Positions 7,953-13,726 of a stretch of 13,726 nt of DNA are shown here, piece by piece. Made by a program: the position numbers and the translations under genes. The notes beneath the pieces were generated by a model. It was given only the letters and a program-made list of their open reading frames with translations, had not been told where the DNA came from and did not search any database. This stretch comes from an uncultured Chryseolinea sp. (GTDB lineage: Bacteria > Bacteroidota > Bacteroidia > Cytophagales > Cyclobacteriaceae): positions 1 to 13,726 of the forward strand of contig CAMLER010000057.1 of NCBI GenBank assembly GCA_946478915.1. The letters run 5' to 3'. How positions within the stretch are numbered: position 1 is the stretch's first letter; every line of letters starts with the position of its first letter.

Positions 7953-8002
7953 TAGCTAATTCCACCAAACCAATCTTCCAATCTTCTAATTTTCCAATTT
8001 TA
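7889..8002. terminator. Long inverted repeat between convergent genes, possible two-way terminator
   Basis: The left arm is the 8-bp tandem array (7889-7952). The right arm (7971-8002) holds four reverse-complement units: CAATCTTC twice, TAATTTTC, CAATTTTA. The outer 18 bases pair perfectly (7890-7907 with 7984-8001), and inner units pair with single mismatches. The arms are unequal, eight units against four, so part of the left arm would loop out. The structure fills the gap between the peptidase stop and the manC stop (8006-8008), so on either strand it is the only candidate terminator. It is AT-rich rather than GC-rich, so its strength is uncertain. Confidence 0.55.
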
Positions 8003-8005
8003 CAA

Positions 8006-9082
8006 TCAGATAAATTCTGCGGCATTAGGCTTTGCTTTCAAGTCGCTTACGAATCTGCGGAATTGTTCTTCCTTGTCCTTTTCACATATGATTAAGACGT
8101 TGCCAAATTCACCAACGAGATATCCATTTAAGCCCTGTACAACGATAAGTTTATCCGCAGAACCTTTGATGATGCAATTCCGCGTTTCATATGTTTGAGC
8201 GTTGGCGCTGATTACGTTATTGTTATCGTCCTTGGCAGAGATTTCATGAATGGACGCCCATGATCCAAGATCAGACCACGTAAAATTGCCAAGGCATACA
8301 TATACATTTTTCGCTTTCTCCATTATCCCATAATCGATGGAGATACTCTTACACTGCGAATAGGCCATCCGTATTGCTTCCTTTTCTGCAGGGGTTCCTA
8401 GTTTGGGTTTGATTTCGTCGAATACTTCCGACATTTCGGGAAGGTATTGGTGAAATGCATCATTAATGGCTTCGACTCCCCAAATAAAAATACCGGAGTT
8501 CCACACAAAATCCCCACTCTCAAGAAATTTCTTGGCGAGCGACAGTTCTGGTTTTTCAGTAAAAGTCTTAACCCTCTTCGCAAAAGTCTTATCCGTATGA
8601 TATTGAATATATCCATACCCGGTTTCAGGACGCGTTGGTGCAATTCCAAGTGTGATCAATTTGTCCTGTGTAGCTGCCTGATCAACGGCTTTCTTGATCA
8701 CTTCAAGAAACTCGTTCTCCTTCATGATAAGGTGATCGGAAGGTGTGACCACGATTATGCCATCCTTATTTTTTTGGGAAACTTTGTAATTGGCGTATGC
8801 TATACAAGCAGCCGTATTTTTTCTCATTGGCTCAGCCAGAATTTGATCCGGCGAGATGCCGGGCAACTGTTGCTGAACAAGGTGTGCATGCTCTTCATGT
8901 GTTACGACAAGAATATTTTCTACAGGACAAATCGGTAGGAACCTTTCGAACGTGGATTGTAATAAAGTCTTGCCCGTACCTAATACGTCTAAAAATTGTT
9001 TTGGCTTAGAATTTCGACTGTAGGGCCAAAAGCGTACTCCGACGCCTCCAGCCATAAGCACAACATAAAGATTTTTGTTCAT
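8006..9082 (-). CDS. manC: Mannose-1-phosphate guanylyltransferase (GTP)
   Basis: Makes GDP-mannose from mannose-1-phosphate and GTP, the activated sugar for mannose, fucose and related units in surface polysaccharide and glycoprotein glycans; cytoplasmic. The N-terminus carries the nucleotidyltransferase signature MAGGVGVRFWPYSRNSKPKQF (begins at residue 10). Further family motifs are PSDHLI (114-119), ETGYGYIQY (153-161), FTEKP (174-178), WNSGIF (194-199) and DYGIMEK (250-256). At 358 residues it is the short form, without the C-terminal phosphomannose isomerase domain of the bifunctional ManC/AlgA type, so mannose-6-phosphate must come from a separate isomerase and mutase. It lies 55 bases downstream of kdsD on the same strand, with no clear promoter box in the gap, so the two are probably co-transcribed. 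The start ATG at 9082 sits directly before the signature and needs no adjustment. Confidence 0.93.
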   Translation of the reverse strand: MNKNLYVVLMAGGVGVRFWPYSRNSKPKQFLDVLGTGKTLLQSTFERFLPICPVENILVVTHEEHAHLVQQQLPGISPDQILAEPMRKNTAACIAYANYKVSQKNKDGIIVVTPSDHLIMKENEFLEVIKKAVDQAATQDKLITLGIAPTRPETGYGYIQYHTDKTFAKRVKTFTEKPELSLAKKFLESGDFVWNSGIFIWGVEAINDAFHQYLPEMSEVFDEIKPKLGTPAEKEAIRMAYSQCKSISIDYGIMEKAKNVYVCLGNFTWSDLGSWASIHEISAKDDNNNVISANAQTYETRNCIIKGSADKLIVVQGLNGYLVGEFGNVLIICEKDKEEQFRRFVSDLKAKPNAAEFI

Positions 9083-9137
9083 TAGGTTTGAGTTGTAAGT
9101 TTCTGTGTTCGATTGTTAATTTCTATAGATTGTATGA

Positions 9138-10106
9138 TCAGACTATCCCTTCCTTCAGAAGGTCATGAAGATGAATGAATCCTGCTATCCTTGAACCATC
9201 CATAACTACGAGCTGAGTTATATTGTTTTCCTGCATTGTGTGCAAGGCAACAACGGCGAATTCATCTTTATTAATTTTTTTTGGAGTTCTTGTCATAATA
9301 TCTGTCGCGACTACTCCGGCAATGTTAATTTCCTTTTGAAGCATTCTACGCAAGTCGCCGTCTGTAATAATGCCGAGCAAATTTTGGTTCTCGTCAACAA
9401 CGGCTGTGCATCCCAGCCGTTTGGAAGATATTTCAATTATAACATCCTTAAGCAGAGTCCGGGGATTAACAATTGGTAATTCATTTTGGGTATATATGTC
9501 CGCTACCTTTAAATATAATTGTTTGCCTAACGATCCCCCAGGGTGGTAAGCAGCAAAATCGTTCCGGGTAAATCCACGAAGCTCCAACAAGCACACGGCA
9601 AGCGCGTCTCCTAAAGCAACATGCACAGTAGTGCTGGTGGTTGGCGCAAGATTATGTGGGCAAGCTTCTTCTGCAATCGTTGCATTTAGTATAAAATCGG
9701 CTTGCTCTGCAAGATAAGAATTTGTGTTGCTAACTAAGGCAACAAGCTTTGATCCTCTGCGTTTGAGTAACGGGATTAATACTTTAATTTCAGGAGTATT
9801 TCCACTTTTTGAAATACAGATTACGATGTCTTCCGACTGTATCATGCCAAGGTCGCCGTGGATGGCGTCAGCAGCATGCATGAAGACTGAAGGTGTACCG
9901 GTGGAGTTGAGAGTGGCAACGATTTTATTGGCTATAATGGCGCTTTTACCAACGCCTGTAATGACAACACGACCTTTTGCAGAATAAATTTCTCTGACAC
10001 AAGCTTCGAAATTGTCATCAATAAAATTGGTGATATTATGAATTGCCGTTGACTCATTTATTAATACGTCGCGAGCTATTTGTTTAATATTTTTTGCTAA
10101 ATTCAA
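9138..10106 (-). CDS. kdsD: Arabinose-5-phosphate isomerase, KpsF/GutQ/KdsD family
   Basis: Interconverts ribulose-5-phosphate and arabinose-5-phosphate, the entry to Kdo synthesis for LPS or capsule. In the 322-residue numbering used here, an SIS domain covers about residues 30-170, with TGVGKSAIIANK near 50-61, HGDLGM (83-88), SKSGNTPE (99-106) and CPHNLAPTTST (149-159). HPGGSLGK (188-195) leads into two CBS domains to the C-terminus (DGDLRRM; MTRTPKKI). No ATG is available near the start. The open frame allows TTG at 10142 or TTG at 10106. I choose 10106 because it gives MNLAKNIKQIARDVL, the expected length for the family, and because the 10142 codon is inside an exact -7 box. An AAAAGGA just before 10106 is rather close to act as a ribosome site. 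It heads a probable kdsD-manC transcript. Confidence 0.9.
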   Translation of the reverse strand: MNLAKNIKQIARDVLINESTAIHNITNFIDDNFEACVREIYSAKGRVVITGVGKSAIIANKIVATLNSTGTPSVFMHAADAIHGDLGMIQSEDIVICISKSGNTPEIKVLIPLLKRRGSKLVALVSNTNSYLAEQADFILNATIAEEACPHNLAPTTSTTVHVALGDALAVCLLELRGFTRNDFAAYHPGGSLGKQLYLKVADIYTQNELPIVNPRTLLKDVIIEISSKRLGCTAVVDENQNLLGIITDGDLRRMLQKEINIAGVVATDIMTRTPKKINKDEFAVVALHTMQENNITQLVVMDGSRIAGFIHLHDLLKEGIV

Positions 10107-10127
10107 TTCCTTTTCAAAATTACTTTG

Positions 10128-10160
10128 TTGGGAGAAATACAAAGATACAATTTAGGTTTT
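10128..10160 (+). promoter_or_regulatory. Possible recQ promoter
   Basis: TTG (10128-10130), 22 bases, then TAGGTTTT (10153-10160), one mismatch from TAnnTTTG. Transcription would start near 10167, giving a very short leader before the ATG at 10173. It interleaves with the kdsD -7 box on the opposite strand. Confidence 0.35.
10140..10147 (-). promoter_or_regulatory. -7 box for kdsD
   Basis: The minus strand reads TATCTTTG, an exact TAnnTTTG. Transcription would start near 10133, leaving a leader of about 27 bases to the TTG at 10106. No TTG (-33) is seen at 17-23 bases, so the promoter may need an activator or be a chance match. It lies inside the spacer of the proposed recQ promoter. Confidence 0.45.
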
Positions 10161-10172
10161 TATCAGATTGAA

Positions 10173-12365
10173 ATGATGTTGGTCGAAGAGAAAGATACGC
10201 TCAAAGAAAGATTAAAAGAAATTTTTGGTTACAGCCAGTTCAGAGGTAATCAGGAGTTGATCATCCGAAATTTATTGGATGGAAAAAATACTTTCGTAAT
10301 CATGCCTACCGGTGCAGGCAAATCCCTGTGCTATCAACTGCCCGCCATGATGCGGCCGGGACTAGCAATCGTGATTTCGCCGCTGATCGCTCTCATGAAG
10401 AATCAGGTTGATCAAATGAATGCTTATGGTGTTAATGCCCGATTCCTTAACTCGACTCTAAGCAAAGGCGAAATTACCCGACTAAAAAAGGATTGCATGA
10501 ACGGCAACGTTAAATTGTTGTACGTCGCGCCGGAGTCACTCAATAAAGAGGAGACGATTGAGTTCCTTAAGAAAGTGAACGTTTCATTCGTTGCTATTGA
10601 TGAAGCACATTGTATATCTGAGTGGGGTCATGATTTTCGTCCTGAGTACAGGAAAATCAAAACCATGATTCACAGTCTTGGGGAAATGCCGGTAATAGCA
10701 CTTACCGCTACGGCTACACCAAAAGTTCAGCAGGATATTCAAAAGAATCTCCAAATGGAGGAGGCTGATGTATTTATATCCTCTTTCAATCGCAAGAATC
10801 TTTATTATGAGGTAAGACCTAAAAAGGAGACGAAGAAACAACTGATTAAATTCTTAAAAGATAACAAGGGTAAGTCTGGCGTGATCTATTGTCTCAGCCG
10901 CAAGAAGGTAGAAGAAATTGCGCAGCTCTTGAATGTCAACGGATTTAAAGCTGCACCATACCATGCAGGTTTGGATCCCGATGTCCGCATGAAAAATCAG
11001 GACGATTTTCTTAATGAAGAGACTGATATTATTGTAGCCACTATAGCATTTGGCATGGGTATCGACAAGCCGGATGTAAGATTTGTTGTTCACTACGATG
11101 TACCCAAGTCGTTGGAGGGTTACTACCAGGAGACCGGTCGCGGAGGACGCGATGGATTGGAAGGACACTGCCTGATGTTCTACAGCCATAACGATTTAAA
11201 TAAGCTCGAAAAATTTAACAAGGATAAACCAGTTCAGGAACGGGAAAATGCGCGAACGCTGCTGCAGGAGATGGAGTACTATGCTGAATCGCCCGTATGC
11301 AGAAGAAGGCAGCTACTCCATTATTTTGGCGAAGAATTCGAACAGGATAATTGTGGCATGTGTGATAACTGCGTTCACCCCAGAGAGCGATTCGATGGAA
11401 CCGATGCTGTAACACTTGTGCTTCAGACCGTCAAACAAACAAACGAAAGATTTGGTCTGAACCATCTTGTTAACGTTATCCGAGGTGTTGAGGATGAATA
11501 TGTTAAAAGTTATGGCCATTTCGATCTGAACGTTTACGGGAAGGGGGGCAACGAGGATGCTGACTATTGGAAGTCTGTTATTCGCCAGGCCCTTATCTAT
11601 CAATACCTTGAAAAAGATATAGAGAACATCGGAAACCTTAAGTTAAGCGAACGAGGTGACGAATTCTTAAGAAAACCTCACGAGATTATTTTGGCTCGTG
11701 ATCACGATTTCACCACAGAGTTGGATGAAGAGGAGGAATCTGCGGATAAGGGTCCCGTTAATACCCGTGCCTACGATGTTAAGCTTTTCGAAATCCTAAA
11801 GACACTTCGCAAGAAGATTGCAAAAGAGAAAAATCTTCCGCCATACGTTATTTTTCAAGACCCTTCTCTGGAAGAGATGGCCACGACCTATCCAACTACG
11901 AAGGAGGAACTTGCGCAGGTCAACGGTGTGGGCATGGGAAAAGTCAACAAGTTTGGAGCGAAGTTCCTTGAAGTGATTGAAAACTATGTCGACGAGAATG
12001 ATATAGAAACCGCGAATGAAGTCGTCGTAAAATCATCCGTCAATAAGTCCAAGACCAAGATCCTTATTATTCAGCAAATTGATCGGAAGGTTGACCTGGA
12101 GGAAATCGCAGAAAAGGCCCGTCTTTCATTTGAGGAACTTCTTACGGAGATCGAAAATATTTGTTATTCAGGAACCAAGCTGAATCTGAATTACTATATA
12201 GATCAGGTTATGGATCCGCATAAGCAAGACGATATTCATGACTATTTTATGAATGCCGAGTCGGATAGCCTCGAGTTAGCATTGCAAGATGGGTCGATGG
12301 CGGAATATTCTGAAGAAGAGGTGCGGATGATGCGGATTAAGTTTATGTCGGAATACGCGAATTAG
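10173..12365 (+). CDS. recQ: ATP-dependent DNA helicase RecQ
   Basis: A 3'-5' helicase acting in recombination repair and on stalled forks. Starting at ATG 10173 the protein has 730 residues. The helicase core shows motif 0 (FGYSQFRGNQE), Walker A PTGAGKS (Lys50), DEAH (143-146) followed by the RecQ aromatic loop SEWGHDFRPEY, TATATP, and motif VI QETGRGGRDG (319-328). Zinc-binding cysteines are at 376, 394, 397 and 400 (CRRRQLLHYF ... CGMCDNC). A winged-helix RQC region follows (about 410-510), then HRDC (about 535-609) with GVGMGKVNKFG. The last 105 or so residues form an extra helical domain, with DLEEIAEKARLSFEELL, resembling the helicase helix-turn-helix added to many Bacteroidota RecQ proteins; E. 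coli RecQ (about 609) lacks it. A TTG 48 bases upstream keeps the frame open but adds residues unlike the family, so I reject it. Confidence 0.96.
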   Translation: MMLVEEKDTLKERLKEIFGYSQFRGNQELIIRNLLDGKNTFVIMPTGAGKSLCYQLPAMMRPGLAIVISPLIALMKNQVDQMNAYGVNARFLNSTLSKGEITRLKKDCMNGNVKLLYVAPESLNKEETIEFLKKVNVSFVAIDEAHCISEWGHDFRPEYRKIKTMIHSLGEMPVIALTATATPKVQQDIQKNLQMEEADVFISSFNRKNLYYEVRPKKETKKQLIKFLKDNKGKSGVIYCLSRKKVEEIAQLLNVNGFKAAPYHAGLDPDVRMKNQDDFLNEETDIIVATIAFGMGIDKPDVRFVVHYDVPKSLEGYYQETGRGGRDGLEGHCLMFYSHNDLNKLEKFNKDKPVQERENARTLLQEMEYYAESPVCRRRQLLHYFGEEFEQDNCGMCDNCVHPRERFDGTDAVTLVLQTVKQTNERFGLNHLVNVIRGVEDEYVKSYGHFDLNVYGKGGNEDADYWKSVIRQALIYQYLEKDIENIGNLKLSERGDEFLRKPHEIILARDHDFTTELDEEEESADKGPVNTRAYDVKLFEILKTLRKKIAKEKNLPPYVIFQDPSLEEMATTYPTTKEELAQVNGVGMGKVNKFGAKFLEVIENYVDENDIETANEVVVKSSVNKSKTKILIIQQIDRKVDLEEIAEKARLSFEELLTEIENICYSGTKLNLNYYIDQVMDPHKQDDIHDYFMNAESDSLELALQDGSMAEYSEEEVRMMRIKFMSEYAN

Positions 12366-12398
12366 GTTCGGGGTTTTAGCGTTTGAAGTTTGAAGTTC

Positions 12399-12413
12399 GC
12401 TCGCTCGCCGAGC
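12399..12413. terminator. Weak hairpin after recQ
   Basis: GCTCG (12399-12403) pairs with CGAGC (12409-12413) around a five-base loop, 34 bases after the recQ stop. No T-run follows. It is preceded by short direct repeats (TTTGAAG twice at about 12382-12395, then TCGC repeats). It may end recQ transcription, but the evidence is thin. Confidence 0.3.
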
Positions 12414-12537
12414 TATATGCCTATTACTTGTCCCTTAATTAGGAGAGTTATTCCTTCCTGATAATCCAAACTTTCTGCGCCCGGAACCCTTGCCGCACAA
12501 ATGCGATCAACTATTCCCCGTTTTTCCGAAATCGGTT

Positions 12538-12545
12538 TATCTTTG
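12538..12545 (+). promoter_or_regulatory. -7 box for purD
   Basis: TATCTTTG is an exact TAnnTTTG box ending 20 bases before the purD ATG, giving a leader of about 14 bases. No TTG is seen at 17-23 bases upstream. The rest of the 200-base recQ-purD gap (12366-12565) shows no gene and no recognisable riboswitch. Confidence 0.5.
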
Positions 12546-12565
12546 GGATTTAACCAAAAAGACCC

Positions 12566-13726
12566 ATGAACATTCTGGTAATTGGTAACGGTGGCAGAGA
12601 ACATGCGCTGTGCTGGAAAATCCGGCAAAGTCCACTCTGTCAGCAGCTTTACGCCGCTCCGGGAAATGCCGGCACCTCACTGATTTCTGAGAATGTACCC
12701 ATAGGTATCGATGACTTTCCAGCACTGGGTAAATTTTGCGTCGAAAAAGAAATAGACCTGGTCGTCGTTGGGCCGGAAGGGCCACTTGTAAAGGGTATCC
12801 GCGATTTTTTTGAACGGGATCCAGCATTGAAAAATATACTGATGGTCGGCCCAAATAAGACGGGCGCTCAGTTAGAGGGCAGCAAGGATTTTTCTAAGCA
12901 GTTTATGCTTCGGCACCATATTCCTACAGCTAAGGCAAAAGCGTTCGAGGCTTCGGAACTGGACAAAGCAATAGATTATATATCCACCTGCAAACCGCCA
13001 ATAGTATTGAAGGCGGATGGTCTTGCTGGCGGAAAGGGAGTTATCATCAGTCTCAGCCAGGGAGAAGCCAAGGCTGTAATCAAGGAAATGTTGGTGTACA
13101 AAAAGTTCGGCGAGGCCAGCGCAAAGGTTTTGATCGAAGAGTTTTTGAATGGGATTGAATTGTCGGTTTTTGTGTTGACTGATGGACAACATTATGTGCT
13201 CCTACCGGAAGCAAAAGACTATAAAAGAATAGGGGAGGGCGACCTTGGGTTGAATACCGGTGGGATGGGGGCCGTGTCGCCGGTTTCTTTTGCGACGTCA
13301 GCCTTCATGAAAAAAGTGGAGGAAACAATTGTGAAGCCAACGATCTTTGGATTGATTGAAGAAAATATTGATTACAAAGGCTTTATTTTCGTCGGTATCA
13401 TGAATGTTGGCGGAGAGCCATACGTTATCGAGTACAATGCGCGTATGGGTGATCCTGAAACGCAAGCTGTTATGCCCCGAATCAAAAGTGATTTGGTTGA
13501 ATTGCTGGTTGCAGCGGCAAAAGGGGACCTGAAAAATAAACGTCTTGAAATCGATGAACATCACGCGGTGACGGTCGCACTTGTATCAGGAGGATATCCT
13601 GGTGAGTACAAAACCGGTAAATCGATTGGCGGACTGGAGAAAGAAGTGGACGCACTTATCTTTCATGCCGGAACAAAAAAGCAAAATGACAATGTGTTGA
13701 CAGATGGTGGCCGGGTGCTTGCAATT
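12566..13726 (+). CDS. purD: Phosphoribosylamine-glycine ligase (GAR synthetase), cut by window edge
   Basis: Second step of purine synthesis: phosphoribosylamine + glycine + ATP to glycinamide ribonucleotide; ATP-grasp fold, cytoplasmic. The first 387 codons are present and the frame runs off the right edge, so roughly 40 residues should be missing compared with the usual 420-430. The start MNILVIGNGGREHAL is the family N-terminus. Other markers in order are VVGPEGPLV, GAQLEGSKDFSKQFM, the ATP-grasp KADGLAGGKGV, NTGGMGAVSP, and the metal/ATP site YNARMGDPETQ, then VSGGYPGEYKTGKSI. The family more often reads FNVRFGDPETQ at the metal site; YNxRMGDPET is, as I recall, common in Bacteroidota and keeps the Asn, Arg, Asp and Glu. 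Glycine is the substrate here and in gcvP, but the two genes are far apart and in opposite orientation, so no shared control is implied. Confidence 0.95.
   Translation, partial: MNILVIGNGGREHALCWKIRQSPLCQQLYAAPGNAGTSLISENVPIGIDDFPALGKFCVEKEIDLVVVGPEGPLVKGIRDFFERDPALKNILMVGPNKTGAQLEGSKDFSKQFMLRHHIPTAKAKAFEASELDKAIDYISTCKPPIVLKADGLAGGKGVIISLSQGEAKAVIKEMLVYKKFGEASAKVLIEEFLNGIELSVFVLTDGQHYVLLPEAKDYKRIGEGDLGLNTGGMGAVSPVSFATSAFMKKVEETIVKPTIFGLIEENIDYKGFIFVGIMNVGGEPYVIEYNARMGDPETQAVMPRIKSDLVELLVAAAKGDLKNKRLEIDEHHAVTVALVSGGYPGEYKTGKSIGGLEKEVDALIFHAGTKKQNDNVLTDGGRVLAI

Noticed and set aside
8447..8938. 163-residue plus-strand reading frame inside manC
   Set aside because: It is antisense to conserved nucleotidyltransferase motifs; it is a by-product of the manC coding frame.
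10125..10172. 16-residue extension of RecQ from a TTG
   Set aside because: The ATG at 10173 gives the expected family N-terminus, and the TTG lies in or before the proposed promoter.
12413..12628. 71-residue minus-strand reading frame across the recQ-purD gap
   Set aside because: It overlaps the purD start and promoter on the opposite strand, and shows no domain, signal peptide or promoter.

Overview
The window reads as an ordinary stretch of housekeeping chromosome from a Bacteroidota bacterium, most likely of the Cytophagales type. This is inferred from several things. Exact or near-exact TAnnTTTG boxes, the -7 element used by the Bacteroidota primary sigma factor, lie upstream of several genes. 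Strong Shine-Dalgarno sequences are mostly absent. The style of the proteins also fits: a single-chain glycine decarboxylase, a RecQ with a long C-terminal extension, and a CHASE3/GAF sensor ending in an MRQNMEELQATQEEL-type coiled coil. No taxonomic search was possible, so the lineage is a judgement. There is no rRNA, tRNA, CRISPR, transposase or phage gene, and no gene-free stretch longer than about 200 bases.

Layout, left to right: the N-terminal part of an M42-like aminopeptidase on the minus strand, cut by the window edge (1-345); a plus-strand pair of uracil phosphoribosyltransferase (upp) and a small four-helix membrane protein; a spacer with four tandem short hairpins; a membrane-anchored CHASE3-like/GAF sensor without an output domain; convergent to it, gcvP (glycine decarboxylase, P-protein) on the minus strand; divergent from gcvP, a secreted M28 zinc peptidase; an 8-bp tandem repeat that also forms a long inverted repeat, filling the gap to the convergent gene; the minus-strand pair kdsD then manC (arabinose-5-phosphate isomerase and mannose-1-phosphate guanylyltransferase); divergent from kdsD, recQ; and finally purD, cut by the right edge.

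Most genes are unlinked metabolic or maintenance functions: pyrimidine salvage (upp), glycine/one-carbon metabolism (gcvP), purine synthesis (purD), DNA repair (recQ) and peptide turnover (M42, M28). The clearest functional grouping is kdsD-manC, which supplies precursors for surface polysaccharide (the Kdo route and GDP-mannose). Three start sites were moved from the longest reading frame: gcvP to 6212, kdsD to a TTG at 10106 and recQ to 10173. The first two are backed by promoter boxes lying at or downstream of the longer start.

I did not find a convincing new biological system. The best leads are the hairpin cluster at 1619-1698, the orphan sensor beside it, the expanded repeat/inverted repeat at 7889-8002, and the closely packed or overlapping divergent promoters at 6266-6340 and 10128-10160.
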